NCBI RefSeq assembly: GCF_000350225.1
Contig: NW_005178652.1
Span: forward strand, 437,358 to 501,357
Source: Chondrus crispus
Lineage: Eukaryota > Rhodophyta > Florideophyceae > Gigartinales > Gigartinaceae
Direction: 5' to 3'
DNA: 64,000 nucleotides
Shown here: piece by piece, positions 10,129 through 21,300 of the stretch
How positions within the stretch are numbered: position 1 is the stretch's first letter
Layout: each line of letters opens with the position of its first letter
Notes under the pieces: model-generated
Seen by the model: the letters and a program-made list of their open reading frames with translations, nothing else
Databases searched by the model: none
What the model was told of the DNA's origin: nothing
Made by a program: the position numbers and the translations under genes

Positions 10129-10751
10129 TCACTTAGCGATCTTGCTCGCCAGTGCCACTAAGACATCAATCATTTTTCCACGCTCGTCCATGGCCTGCTT
10201 GCGTTCTTCGATCTCTACTGCTGCTCTCTTTTCGTCCAAATCTAGCCTGCGGTTTACAGCTTCTTGTTTCTCCCTAAAACGAATCTCATCTAACCACACT
10301 CGCTTCTCCTCTAAATCGAACCGCTTCTCATGTATATCCGACCTTCTCTTTTCAGCCTCCCTGCGATGTGCCATATCTTTTCTCAACATTTCGTTACTCT
10401 CATCATCAGAGTCACAGACATACGCCGCCCTCTGCCGTCTACGAGCCCTTGCAGACCCACTCGGGGACACCCGCGATGACCCAGCCCCGGAGTTTGCTAC
10501 TGTATCATCCACGGCCTCACCAACGGTGCCATTACGGCGCAATGCAGCGTTTCTAATACTCTTTCCAGCCTCCAGCAACTTCCTCTCCCTCTCATATTTT
10601 TCGTTGCGCTCTTCCCTGTTCTCCTCGGCTTTTTCATCCATCTCCAATATGATATCGTCCAGCAGCGTCTCTTTCTCCCCATAAACCTCTACTATGCCGG
10701 ACGCTGCTGCATTCTCTTTTACCGCCTTCCTCCGCCGCAAAACTATCGTCT
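10129..10751 (-). pseudogene. Harbinger Myb-like protein, C-terminal part
   Basis: This is about 200 codons of charged coiled coil (RREAEKRRSDIHEKRFDLEE, then KRAAVEIEERKQ), matching the C-terminal region of the element 1 Myb-like protein in composition and position. The first Met sits only 12 bp from the solo LTR. Across the LTR, the frame continues in phase into the flank at 11801, showing that the LTR split an existing gene. Confidence 0.7.
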
Positions 10752-11800
10752 TGTAGTGCTATGCACCTGTCAGGCAGAGACTGCGGTCCGATGGTCCAGC
10801 AAAAACAACAACAGCAACAAAAAGGAAAACTGCCTACGGCACAGCGCTGCGGAGCGTCCGACTCTCCCTTCTCCGTTTAAACGAGCTTGCGACTCGTAGT
10901 AGCTCAGATCCCTGATAGGGGGGCACAGAGAAATAGCCCGGCCCGGGATCGATGTGGTAGAGACTTGCGAAGAAAACTGCTCGACGAGTGTGGGGTGGGG
11001 CGTGTACTTAGGTACCCCGGTTCCACTGGGTTGTAAGGCCAATGCTCGTTGAGCTTCTTCGACACCTTGTAACGCGACAAGGCCTTCGACGGGGGCGTCG
11101 CAACGCAGCCCGACGGGATGAAATGAAAGTAGCAGCGCTACACCAATTGGGCCGCCCGTTGGCTCGAAACACCCACACCGGTTCGGTCGCAACCGAGGCC
11201 GATGGCACCAACACTGGCTTGTACACACGACAAATCCCTTCGAGGGAGACGTCGTCGCAACAGTCTCTGTCGGAAAAATGGGTCACAGTAGCAGCGCTAC
11301 GTCAACTGTGTCGCCCGATGGCCAAGACACCTGCACCGGTTCGGTCGCAACCGAGGCCGATGGCACCAACACAAGATAAAGGAAAATAGGTAGAATTAGA
11401 GATAGAAAACGATAGGGAAATAAAGGAAAGGGAACCCCCGAGCCCAAAGGATAAAGTAATCTGTGGTAAACGGGAATGTCTTGTGAAAGACGGACTTCGA
11501 CCAAGGCGATATCAGACTCTGGCAACTCGGGTTACCTTTACTGACTTGGTGGTCAGCGGGCTAAGGTATATATCGCCCAGCCGGAGCCACTACAGTAGCT
11601 CGCGGCGCTAGATCCTAGATCTAATCTAATGTCAGCAAAATTAATACGGACTAATTAACTAAATAAAATTAATAATTAAAATAAAAACTGTGCAAATATT
11701 CACACGTGTTTCCCCCAATCCCGGACTACAGTATTCACATTCCAACTTAGGTTCTTTTCCCCTCACCCCCTTGTCCAACCCCTTATTGCTTTACACGTCT
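10747..11800 (-). mobile_element. Solo chromovirus LTR with CGTCT target duplication
   Basis: The LTR occupies 10752-11795 (1044 bp), begins TGTAGTG and ends TTTACA on plus, and is flanked by CGTCT at 10747-10751 and 11796-11800. It is in the minus orientation relative to the full chromovirus at 14763. No internal gag or pol is present, so it arose by LTR-LTR recombination after insertion into the Harbinger Myb-like gene. It carries the family's internal duplicated block (near 11110 and 11290) and a TATATA in minus sense near 11567. Confidence 0.9.
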
Positions 11801-12097
11801 TAAACCGATCTTCAAGCGTCTTCTGCGAAGGGCGGTCTTTTCCGGCAAGCACACCGGCCGGAGCCGCTCCTAAAACTGCTTGTGCACCTCCTCGAATAAA
11901 GCTCCTTTCTTCCCCCAATCAGCCAAGTGAGCGGAACCGCAAGAAATAGATTTGAGGAGAAGTATGTCAGCCGCATCGGAAAAGCGGATGCGCTTAAGTT
12001 TTGTTGCAGCGGGAGACGGTGTGACAGTAGGAAGTGAGGCAGATAAATCTGCGGGGCGCACTAGCCGTATCAAAGGGGGTAGGGGACGGAGTTTCAA
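11801..12097 (-). pseudogene. Harbinger Myb-like protein, N-terminal part
   Basis: The frame from 12097 gives about 75 codons with a Myb/SANT-like start (RIRFSDAADILLLKSI, then GALFEEVHKQ) and stops at 11870. In another frame the sequence continues as a second helix (QKTLEDRFK), in phase with the C-terminal part beyond the solo LTR. A small indel near 11875 therefore also disrupts this gene, besides the LTR insertion. Confidence 0.6.
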
Positions 12098-12401
12098 CAG
12101 TGGACATTTGTTGGGAGGGATGGGTGAGGTTCAGGAATAATGTTTGTGATGAGGGTGTGAGGTGAATGGGTTGTACCTATGCACGCACTTTCAAATGGCG
12201 CCAACGCTACCCCTTCAACTTGAGCAATTAGAGACGAGGTGCATTCTTGACAGAAAATTTTAATTTCGTAAGGTCTGCACACAACACCAGATCTGTCTGG
12301 TACAAAATTGTCAAGTCTCGTACAATTGAGACAGTTGTCCTTCCGGGCTGACTTTGTCAGAAAGTTGTACGAGATTCCAGACTCCGTAATTTCTCTATTG
12401 A

Positions 12402-12699
12402 CCAAAATCTAGTTTATTGACAAGCAATGGAACAGCGACATGGCACTTGCCCATTGCTTCATATTGGCGCGATTGCAATAAGCTGTCCAGAAGCCCCGAT
12501 TGAAGTTTCCAGCTGTACCTGGCCAAGAACCGCTGAATATTGGCTTTTCCGTTTGTTTTTCCTGCGATAGGAGACCCCCACAGATGAGTGCCGCGACAGT
12601 CGTGTCATTCTCTCTTTCGCCATTTGTGTCGTCGTCCTTGAAGATAAACCCTTCAAGGGACGCAAATCAGAAGGGTACATACTGTTATTTCTTGAATAC
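12402..12699. other. Spacer between Harbinger 2 and the copia LTR
   Basis: About 300 bp with no gene recognised on either strand; the minus-strand frame that crosses it runs on into the copia LTR and is probably fortuitous. Confidence 0.4.
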
Positions 12700-12799
12700 T
12701 GTAGGAGAGACTCAAGACCTTGGTCGTGTTTACTGAGGGAAGGAGCGACGACGGTATCAAATACCGTGTAGGTGCTATTTACACGTGTAAGATACGACA
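12700..12799 (-). repeat. Copia A 3' LTR (100 bp)
   Basis: It runs from TGTAGGAGAG to GATACGACA on plus and pairs with 31407-31505. Roughly 40 bp separate it from the RNase H stop. I do not see an obvious polypurine tract on the minus strand next to it. Confidence 0.8.
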
Positions 12800-12839
12800 G
12801 GGAGTGGAGGATAGTCGGTGGCAGGATCAAGCGGAAAAA

Positions 12840-14762
12840 TTAAGATACGACAGTCGCCGCGCTTGGTGGTGGTGTGGCGGATATCCGGAACGTGGAAAGT
12901 TGGTGAGTGAAGATCGTGAGTTTGAGGCGTTTCGTGAGAAAATCTGCAGGGATGTCTTTGGAAGGGATCTTCACTGGATTGATGCGCTTGTGCAAGACTT
13001 GCTCATTGACGTAAAGATGTTTCACGTCTATGTGCTTGGATTTGGGGTTGGTGTCTTGGGATTTGGCCGCAGTGGTCGTGGCGGCGTTGTCGATGTGAAA
13101 GGACGTTGTGATGGAGAATTTGAAGGCGCGAAAGTCATGAAGGAGGTTCCGGAGACAGTTCGCGTGTTGGGATGCGTGGAAAGCGGAACTGTACTCTGCC
13201 TCCCACGTGGACGATGCGACAAATGTTTGGCGTTTCGATTGCCTGGCTATGGGTCTGTGTCGCCATAATGCCACAAAGCCGGATGTGCAAAGGCGTGTGT
13301 CCAGTCAGGACGAGTAGTCCGAGTCGGAGTATGCCAGAAGGGGTTGGGATGGCATGGGATTTGTGTTTGTGATGCCATGTGTGGCTGTGTGAAGGAGGTA
13401 GCGGAATACCCGCTCAGCTGCAGGCCAGTGCCTTTGGCATGGGTCGTGGGAGTATCGACCAAGGAGGCCGGTGATGAATGCGAAGTCGGGGCGGGTGCTG
13501 TCAGCGAGGTATCGTAGGCAGCCTATGGCTGCCGAATAGGGGGGATGCGAGTAGTTTGGCCTCGTCTTGTTTGCGTGCGGAGAGGACAGTGGTGTCGTAG
13601 GGAGTGTGACTTGGGTTGCACGCTTCCATGTTGAACCGTTTAAGGATGTCTGCAATAAATGCATGTTGGCTTATGGAAATGGAGTTGGGTGGCGGTCCAC
13701 TTCTAGCCAAGGAGGTGACTGACGGGGCAGAGGTTCTTGACGGTGTAGCGGGAGGTGAGCTTGGTCCTCGTGGTGTGGAGGAGAGGGCGGTGGTTGCTAA
13801 TGGCGAGGAAGTCGTCGATGGTGATGACAAATAGGACTAAATGGGAGTTGCATTCACTTCGGAGCATGAAGGTGCAGCTATCTGCAGCTATTGCTGGTGA
13901 GGCGTCGGAATTGCCATAATTCGAGAGTGTTTGCAAGGCCCGAGGTGAATATTCTGCAGGCTGGTTTGGTAACGTCGGTGTTGCCTGTGAGTACACCAAC
14001 GTGTCCTGGGTGTTGGTGGGATCCGTCAAATTGGGGAGGTTGGTGCACGTATACTGTCTCTTCTGGGCCGAGGATCTCATGTAGTAATGCCGACTCTAAG
14101 TCCCAGTGTTCAGCGATAAGTGGGGTACCGGCGGTGAGAGAGAGGGCACAGCGGACGGCATCCCGGTCGGCAACAGGGCTCGAGATGTTGTCGGGGTCGT
14201 AGTGTACGTGGGGGATTTGTTTGTCGCCGCGAGCTGTGCATCACGTTTTTGGGGAGATGACGTTGCCTACTTTGTCGCGTTTGAGACGCAACGTGAATTT
14301 AAGTGGGAGAAGTGTGGCTTTGGGGGTAGGGAGGATTTGGGGATGTACGAGTGTGTGCCGTGTTTGTCAAGGCTGGCGAGTTCAGCGTTCCATGATTGTT
14401 CCCATAGGTAGGAGTCTGGTGCTTGTCGTGCAGCGCGAAGGGAGCGTGGATTAGTAGCCGTGTCGCCGGTTTCTGCGTTGTGGTTCAGGGTGTTGAGGCA
14501 GAATGTGGGCATGGACATGAGGGGTTCGATGTGATCATCCAGTATTATAGTGGCAGTACAGTTGTTGTTGTGGTTCAGTAGAACGGGGTGCTGTGCCTTG
14601 TGGGAGGTGGGGGTGGGTTTCTTGATTGTGTAGACACAAGGTCGCCAGGGGGGGTCGTACGAGATAAAATCGGAGGCACGACAGCTGGTGGTTTTCTTGG
14701 CGGTGAGGTTCCATGGAATGTAGTGGGTGGTGTCTCCACGGTATAGGTAGCGGTGGAGTTGT
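12840..14762 (-). pseudogene. Copia A pol, reverse transcriptase and RNase H part
   Basis: Read from 14762 down, the pieces are the start of the copia RT domain (WEQSWNAELASLDKHGT near 14400), the palm motif FVITIDDFLAIS near 13820, then SAAIGCLRYLADSTRPDFAF near 13500, and RNase H ending in KHIDVKHLYV and IPADFLTKRL near 12900. These lie in several frames with stops between, so this part is decayed. It is the downstream half of the polyprotein whose integrase half lies beyond 28871. Confidence 0.85.
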
Positions 14763-15823
14763 TGTAGTGCAATACGCACCTGGAAAGGGGTGTGAAAAGA
14801 AAGGAAAACATTTGGATATGAAAAATAGTCCGGGTTTGGGGGACACACGTGTGAATAATTGCACAGTTTCAATTTTTAATTATTTTATTTTATTTAGTTA
14901 ATTAGTTGGCATTAATTTTGCTGACACTAGATTAGATCTAGGATCTAGCGCCGCGAGCTACTGTACTGGCTCCGGCGGGGCGATATATACCTTAGCCCTC
15001 TGACGACCAAGTCAGTAAAGGTAACCCGAGTTGCCGGAGTTGAATGTCGCCTTGGTCGAAGTCCGTCTCTACCAAGACGCTCCCTTTTACCTAAGCCTAC
15101 GGCATCCTCTATCGCTCGGGGTTCCCTTTTCTCTTTCTTTTATTTCCCTATCCTTTTCTATCTCTAATTCTACCTATTTTTCCCTTATCTTGTGTTGGTG
15201 CCAGCGGCCTCGGTTGCGACCGAACCTGTGTAAGTGTTTCGAGCCATCGGGCGGCACAGTTGACGTAGCGCTGCTACTGTGACCCATTTTCCGACGGAAA
15301 CCGTTGCAACGACGTCTCCCTCGAAGGGTTCCGTCGTATTATGAGCCAGTGTTGGTACCATCGGTGTCGGTTGCGACCGAACCGGTGTAGGTGTTTCGAG
15401 CCATCGGGCGGCACAGTTGACGTAGCGCTGCTACTTTCATTTCATCCCGTCGGGCTGCGTTGCGACGCCCCCGTCGAAGGCCTTGTCGCGTTACAAGGTG
15501 TCGAAGAAGCTCAACGAGCATTGGCCTTACGACCCAGTGGAATCGGGGTATCTACGTACGCGCCCCACCCCACATTCGTCGAGCAATTCTCTTCGCAAGT
15601 CTCAACCACACCGATCCTGGGCCGGGCTATTTCTCTGTGCCCCGCCCCCCCCCCCCCCATCAGGGATCCGAGCTACTACGAGTCGCAAGCTCGTTTAAAC
15701 GGAGAAGGGAGAGTCGGACACTCCGTAGCGCTGTGCCATCGGCAGTTCTTCTTTTTGTTGCTGTTGTTGTTTTTGCTGGACCATCGGACCGCGATCTCTG
15801 CCCGACAGGCGCATTGCACTACA
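14763..15823 (+). repeat. Chromovirus 1 5' LTR (1061 bp)
   Basis: It starts TGTAGTG and ends CACTACA. It contains a TATATA at 14984-14989 within GGGGCGATATATACC, an internal duplicated block (15194-15281 and 15349-15436) sharing CGGTTGCGACCGAACC and GGCGGCACAGTTGACGTAGC, and a long C run near 15645. It is nearly identical to 27814-28865. Confidence 0.95.
14984..14989 (+). promoter_or_regulatory. Likely LTR TATA box
   Basis: TATATA lies about 220 bp into the LTR and is kept in the 3' LTR (28035-28040) and the solo LTR at 10752. The LTR at 42069 has a variant, ATCTATATAC, near 42290. It is the best candidate for the element's promoter. Confidence 0.5.
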
Positions 15824-16041
15824 AAAGTTGTCTCCCGACCTAGAATTTTGTTTACTGTGCAGGAGACCCGATCAAGACTTTTCCTACGACAGTCCCGGTC
15901 TGGAGACGCACTACAAAAGTGGTCTCCCGACCTAGACTCTGTTTTGTCTACGACAAGGAAGTTGGTCTGGGTAACGGAGTCTTTTTTTTATTTTCTTTCT
16001 GTTTGCAACCTCTTTGCTGCGTAGGTCCGCTCGTACGAGCG
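15824..16041 (+). other. Chromovirus 1 leader with a duplicated primer-site-like motif
   Basis: Directly after the LTR comes AAAGTTGTCTCCCGACCTAG. A second copy with TGGTCTCCCGACCTAG occurs at 15909-15936, again preceded by CACTACAAAAG as at the LTR end. The related element at 42069 has TGGTGTCCAGACCTAG in this place. A TGG-starting stretch here fits a tRNA primer-binding site, but I cannot name the tRNA. Confidence 0.4.
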
Positions 16042-18348
16042 ATGTCAACAAGCGCACCAGCGGACGTCGGTCCCGGGGCGAGTAGAAGCGGATCGGCACG
16101 AGCGTCGGGGATCCCGAGGGGTCCTCGCACCCGGAGCCAGGCCAATACGGCCACAGACCCCGGAGATCAAGAATCCCCTACGGGGATAGCCGCCGACAAG
16201 ACTGACCTCGACGAGAAGTTGGAGAAGATGAGCAGCGAAATTAGCGAAGAAGCGAAGAAAAACCTCGAGGCTGAATTAGCCCTCGTCCGGAAGCAACTAG
16301 AGTTGCAAGCATCCGAGTTCCACACCGTTTTGGGAGAGCTGTCGCCTCGAGTGGATCTCGTCGAGAAGGAGCGAGGAGATGCGACCGACGGTCTGGAGCC
16401 GGAGGTCCTAGCCTCGTTGAAAATTTCGGTCAAGGACGCGAGGCGCGACGCGAATCAAGCCTTGGAGTCCTTAGGAAGATTTAGAACAAGCATCGATGAC
16501 CGATTCGATCGCGCCGCGCAACGTCTCAAGGACCTCGAGCAGGCCGCGGTTCAAGCTCCGCAAGAATCGGACGACGAGCCGCTCCCTTCGGGTAGAGAGG
16601 GCGACCGTCGGTCGAAGAAGGACAAACCCGCTCGGCAGCGGAGTTCCAAGTTGAAGCCTTCGAAGAAGGACTATCGACGTACAAGCAAGGGTCACTGTAG
16701 TGACGATCCGGAGAACCGCGACTCACAGTCGGAGTCGCTGGGTCCCTCCGAAGATGGTAACGGCGGTTCGTCGAACCATTCGGGCGATTCCGAACGCCGT
16801 TCAGAAGACGGAAACGGAATTTCGTCAAGCAAGAAAATTTGCTCCAGACGAGGTGGAGTCACTTCGTCCGCCTCGCGGAGAGACAAGGACGCGGAGCCCG
16901 AATATGTCGCAACGCGACGCTGGCCGCGATGGGAGGAGTTGGAGGACCTGAATCCGACCAACTACCTCTTCAAGAAGTTACTTTCGTACCGAACGTACCG
17001 CTTGCGGAACCCGCAGACATATTTGTTAAGTTCCCGGCGGACCGCAGTGCGAGAAATTAGGAGAGATATTCCGCCTAAGGTGAAGAAGGACAACACGTTC
17101 ACAGGAGAAGACGGGGTCCTTGTGTTGGATTTTTTGGCAAAGTTAGTTCAGGAGTTCGATACTCAAGAAATGAACGAGGGGCAAGCGATCCGCCTGTTGC
17201 CTGAATTTTTAAGCGGCATCGCCTTGAGACAGTACACTTCGGTGTCTCAGACGGCCGGGGCCCATCACGGAAAGATATCCGTTTGGCCGGAGGCCGTACA
17301 GTGGTTGTTGAGGAGTTTCGCAACCGACGAAGCGATCCGTCAAGCCGTGCTCGCATTGCGAGAAGTTCAGCAAAGACCGTCTGAAGACGAGATGGAATTT
17401 TATATCCGTCTGACAGACGCAAGCAATCGATGTGGAAACGTATATTCGATGGAAGAACAGATGACGATGTTCATTGAAGGACTCGATTCGAGTATCAAGC
17501 CGACGGTATCTCAATACCGACAACACAATCGGGACGTTTCGTTTTTGAGACTAGTTAATTACGCGAAGGCGCATGGCTCGGCGAGCCGCGCTAAGGACAA
17601 GAAGACCAAGAAGGTCACGATTCAGACGCCGTCGACGTTCAGGGCGGGGAAGAAGCTAAGGGCTTCTTATCCCGGTCGCAAAAGTCACGCCGCAGTCCAT
17701 TTAGCCGAGTCCCTGTCCGCGTCAGATGAGCGCGGTGCGCATGGAAGTAGCGAAAATCACTACGAAGGAGCGTTAGTAGCCGAAGGCGAGTTCATTGAGC
17801 CATCGGAGGGCTACGGACACGAGGACTACGGGGACAGCGGGTCGTCAACTTTACAGACGCCCACATACACGACGGAGTCGTTTTCAGAGCCCACGGATCC
17901 CGTGATGATGTTTCGGGGGCGCGGCCACACGCCGGCGCCGCGCATTCCGATGGAAGACAAGGGTACGACGTTTCGGAGGCCAGGCTGGATGGGAAGGCCG
18001 CAACGTCAAGGAAGGCCGCCGGCCCGTGGAGGACCTAGGACGCCGTATCCCGTCAAGACGCACGGTCTGGTGTGTTATCATTGCTATGAAAAGGGGCACG
18101 CCGCGCCAACGTGCATTCTTTCCCTCCGGGAAATGCACCTAGTTTTGGAAAATTATGAGGAGTTGTCTCCGATGGAGAGGTTAAGGATACCATCGACGAG
18201 TTACCTGAAGGTCAAAAATTGGTTCGATTCGCAGACGGCGAGCACGCCGAGTGCTTCAACGCCGAGGTCGAACCGACCCTTCAGAGGGCCCACCGCGGGG
18301 CCCGCGCCGTCGGATGTGAGAAGGATCCCGCAGCGGCAGGAAAACTAG
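16042..18348 (+). CDS. gag: Chromovirus 1 Gag (capsid and nucleocapsid)
   Basis: The ORF encodes 768 aa from the ATG at 16042; the frame is open to 15919, but the start of the homologous copy 2 protein and the leader favour 16042. It has a basic Ser/Arg-rich N-terminus, coiled-coil stretches around residues 50-180, and a retrotransposon gag capsid-like domain around residues 350-510 (GEDGVLVLDFLAKLVQEF). A CCHC zinc knuckle, CYHCYEKGHAAPTC, starts at about residue 678. Gag assembles the virus-like particle and packages RNA. The ORF is intact. It overlaps the start of the pol frame (18219-18515, minus one relative to gag), suggesting -1 frameshifting for Pol synthesis. Confidence 0.9.
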   Translation: MSTSAPADVGPGASRSGSARASGIPRGPRTRSQANTATDPGDQESPTGIAADKTDLDEKLEKMSSEISEEAKKNLEAELALVRKQLELQASEFHTVLGELSPRVDLVEKERGDATDGLEPEVLASLKISVKDARRDANQALESLGRFRTSIDDRFDRAAQRLKDLEQAAVQAPQESDDEPLPSGREGDRRSKKDKPARQRSSKLKPSKKDYRRTSKGHCSDDPENRDSQSESLGPSEDGNGGSSNHSGDSERRSEDGNGISSSKKICSRRGGVTSSASRRDKDAEPEYVATRRWPRWEELEDLNPTNYLFKKLLSYRTYRLRNPQTYLLSSRRTAVREIRRDIPPKVKKDNTFTGEDGVLVLDFLAKLVQEFDTQEMNEGQAIRLLPEFLSGIALRQYTSVSQTAGAHHGKISVWPEAVQWLLRSFATDEAIRQAVLALREVQQRPSEDEMEFYIRLTDASNRCGNVYSMEEQMTMFIEGLDSSIKPTVSQYRQHNRDVSFLRLVNYAKAHGSASRAKDKKTKKVTIQTPSTFRAGKKLRASYPGRKSHAAVHLAESLSASDERGAHGSSENHYEGALVAEGEFIEPSEGYGHEDYGDSGSSTLQTPTYTTESFSEPTDPVMMFRGRGHTPAPRIPMEDKGTTFRRPGWMGRPQRQGRPPARGGPRTPYPVKTHGLVCYHCYEKGHAAPTCILSLREMHLVLENYEELSPMERLRIPSTSYLKVKNWFDSQTASTPSASTPRSNRPFRGPTAGPAPSDVRRIPQRQEN

Positions 18349-21300
18349 AGAGGGGAATCTCGCATGAGTCGCGAGAGGCACAGGGTCGACGTACTTTGCC
18401 CGGGGCTCAGCCCCGTTCCCCGTCTCTAAAGGAAAAATCAGGCCTCGAGGAGGAGGTTGTTGGATTGGTGGATAAGCCAAGCCCAAAGGGCCAGCTCAAG
18501 TCAAGAAAATTTTGAGCCGAGCCCGAAATCATCCGCTGGAAGAAGTTCGAAGACCCTGGTACAGGGTTAAGCGAAGGGAGTGTCCCGAGAAGATTTTGGT
18601 TCTTGCGCGAAAAAACTACAAAGTTTACGCGGACATCGGACCCACAATTGGATTGATGAGCCGGGTGTTGTCTGTTTTAGACACCGGCGCGAGACCAAAC
18701 CTTGTGCGAAAATCGGAACTCCCAGCTGGAATGGAATCTCTAGTGTCCTACGGACCGACCCAAGACATTGGCGACGCGAACAATAGGCCACTCCGGACTC
18801 TCGGCACAATTAGAATGCCTGTGAGGCTTGGAAAATTTGTGGCCGCAGCCGAGTTTATTGTATGCGAAAAACTAGCCGTCCCGCTAATTCTACGCGCGGA
18901 CTACTGTGACCGGTTTGTGGGGGCGATTTATCCAAGGAAGAAAACGGTTGAGTTGGCGGATTTCTCGGAGGTCCCGATAGTTAGGCGGTTCTCGACGAGA
19001 AGAGGGAGGAAGAATCTCGTCCCGGGAGAGGACGAGAATGATGGAAAGGGGGAGCGAATTTCCCCTAAGGTAAAAGTGGCAAGAGCCACGACTATCGAGC
19101 CAGGGACGCAACGCGTCGTGGAATGCACCTCCAAGAGGACGGGCTTGGTTGTGGTTCAGCCGTACTCGTCGTTGTCCGAAAGGCACGGGTTGACGTGCAC
19201 GAATGGTGTCGTTCAGGTTGAGCCTGACAGGCCATTTCGTTTACTCGTTGCGAATTTTAGGACGTACCCTGTCAGGGTGCAAAAACGCCAAGTGGTGGCA
19301 GAATTATTACCGCACCCGAGAGCCGCGCTCGAGAGCAAAACCACCATTGGTGAAGTTCTCGGAATTCAAGAAAGGAAGAACAAAAATTTTCCTAATTCCA
19401 CCAAGACGCCTACGGGCGAGACAAGATGCGAACCGTCGGATCAAGATCGCGAGGACCAGCAAGGAGAACGGTCGGCAGGGCTCTCCGCGTCGGCAGCTAC
19501 GAAGCCGCAACGCAGGATTGAGCCGCCACCGCCGGACGTGGAGGACCTCGACCTGAGCCACGTGCCGGAACGGCTGCGCGAGCGGTTCCGTCGGATGTTG
19601 AAGAAGTATTCAAGGATGTGGGATGGGACGCTTGGCAAAATTAATACCACCGTCCATCGGATCGAGTGGATCCCCGCGACTCGTCCCATCGCACAAGCCC
19701 CGTATCGGGCCGGGCCTAAAGCCGGCGAAGTAGAAGATGCAGAGGTGCAGAAGATGTTGGAGGCAGGAGTGATAGAACCAGCGCAGTCAGAATGGGCGTC
19801 GCCCGTGTTGCTGGTGCCCAAGCCGGATGGGTCAATGCGTTTTTGCGTAGACTACCGCAGGCTGAACGCAGTGACGGTGAAGGACACGTACCCCTTACCG
19901 CGCATGGATGAGTGCCAGGACTCGCTTGGTGACACCAAGGTTTTCTCCGCGTTGGACGCGATCTCGGGATATTGGCAGATGCCTATCCCTGAGCGCGACC
20001 GCGACAAAACCGCATTTTCGTGTCACTCAGGACTGTATCGCTTCTCAAGAATGCCCTTCGGGCTAACTAACGCGCCAGCGACGTTTCAGAGAGCAATGGA
20101 TATCCTGCTCTCTCCGTTCCGTTGGAAGTGCTGTTTGGTGTATCTGGACGACATAATAATTTTAGCAAGTCGTGGGAGGAGCACATCGTGCACGTGGATG
20201 AGATACTTTCTGTATTGGAGAAGGCAGGTGTGAAGCTCAAGCTTCGCAAGTGTGAATTTTTCGTCGAAAAGATCAAGTACCTGGGCCATGTCGTTCGGCC
20301 AGGTACATTGGAAGTGGACGCTGCGCGAACCGTCGCATTGGAACAAGCGAGGTACCCTCAAACGCAGACCCAGCTCAGGAGCTTCTTGGGACTTTGTAAT
20401 ATCTACCGCAGATTCGTTCCGCAATATGCGAAAATCGCGCATCCGCTCAATCAACTGTTGAAGAAGGGACAACCGGTCCAGTTGGAAGGATTCGACGAAC
20501 CGTGCGAAAAAGCTTTTCATAAGCTCAAGGACGCCATCTTGGCGCCACTGGTGTTGGCGCTGCCGAAGAAGAACCTACCATACTCGGTAGACAGCGATGC
20601 AAGCGACTATCAAAATGGCGCTGCATTATTTCAAACACACCCGGATGCGCAACGCAAACCCATCGGGTTCTTTTCAAGAACGTTATCCGCAGCCGAGAGA
20701 AACTACTCCGTTTCAGAAAAAGAATGTCTAGCGGTAATTTGGGCCGTACAGACTCTAAGACCATATCTATATGGCGAGCACTTCATTGTGCATACAGACC
20801 ATGCCTCATTGAGGTAATTGATGAACGTAACCGACCCCAGCGGGAGATTAATCCGATGGAGGCTCCGCCTCTCGGAATTCGATTTCGAAATCAAGTACAA
20901 GAAGGGCAAGGCGAACAGCCAAGCGGACGCTTTGTCAAGGTTGCGAACTGCAGGAGAAACCGTCGACGAAATCGACGACGAAATTCCATGCTTTATGGCC
21001 GAACCGGCCGAGGGTACAGTGGAGGACGAGGACAGTTTTCACTCGTTAGACGACATCCTCGCTCTTGAAGGGGGGACCGCCCCTGATCGCCTCGATCAAT
21101 TCCAAGCTGTCACTCCGGAGGAGCTCATTCGCGAGCAAGCCGTCGACCCCTTCTGCAACCGCATCAAGGAAGAAATGGACGCCGGAAAGGTGAGAACGTT
21201 CAGGACGGAGACCGAGGAACTCGAAGGAACTCTATGCCGTACCGCGGCGGAGTTTGTACAAGTGGTAATACCACAATCGTTAAGGGACGGCGTCCTAGGG

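Larger units (their letters stand above)
8760..12398. mobile_element. PIF/Harbinger DNA transposon 2, with a solo LTR inside
   Basis: Terminal inverted repeats AGAGAAATTCCGGAGTC (8760-8776) and GACTCCGTAATTTCTCT (12382-12398) match at 16 of 17 positions and are flanked by ATT on both sides (8757-8759, 12399-12401), a 3-bp target duplication as expected for PIF/Harbinger. The transposase is on plus and the Myb-like gene on minus, convergent, so the element is inverted relative to element 1. Removing the solo LTR (10752-11795) and one of its target-duplication copies leaves about 2.6 kb. Confidence 0.8.

Noticed and set aside
10142..10684. 180-codon plus-strand ORF
   Set aside because: It is the complement of the coiled-coil Harbinger Myb-like fragment on minus, which matches a known protein layout.
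15460..15843. Arg-rich ORFs within the LTRs (also at 28511-28924)
   Set aside because: They lie wholly or mainly inside LTR sequence and recur only because the LTR recurs; no element protein is expected there.
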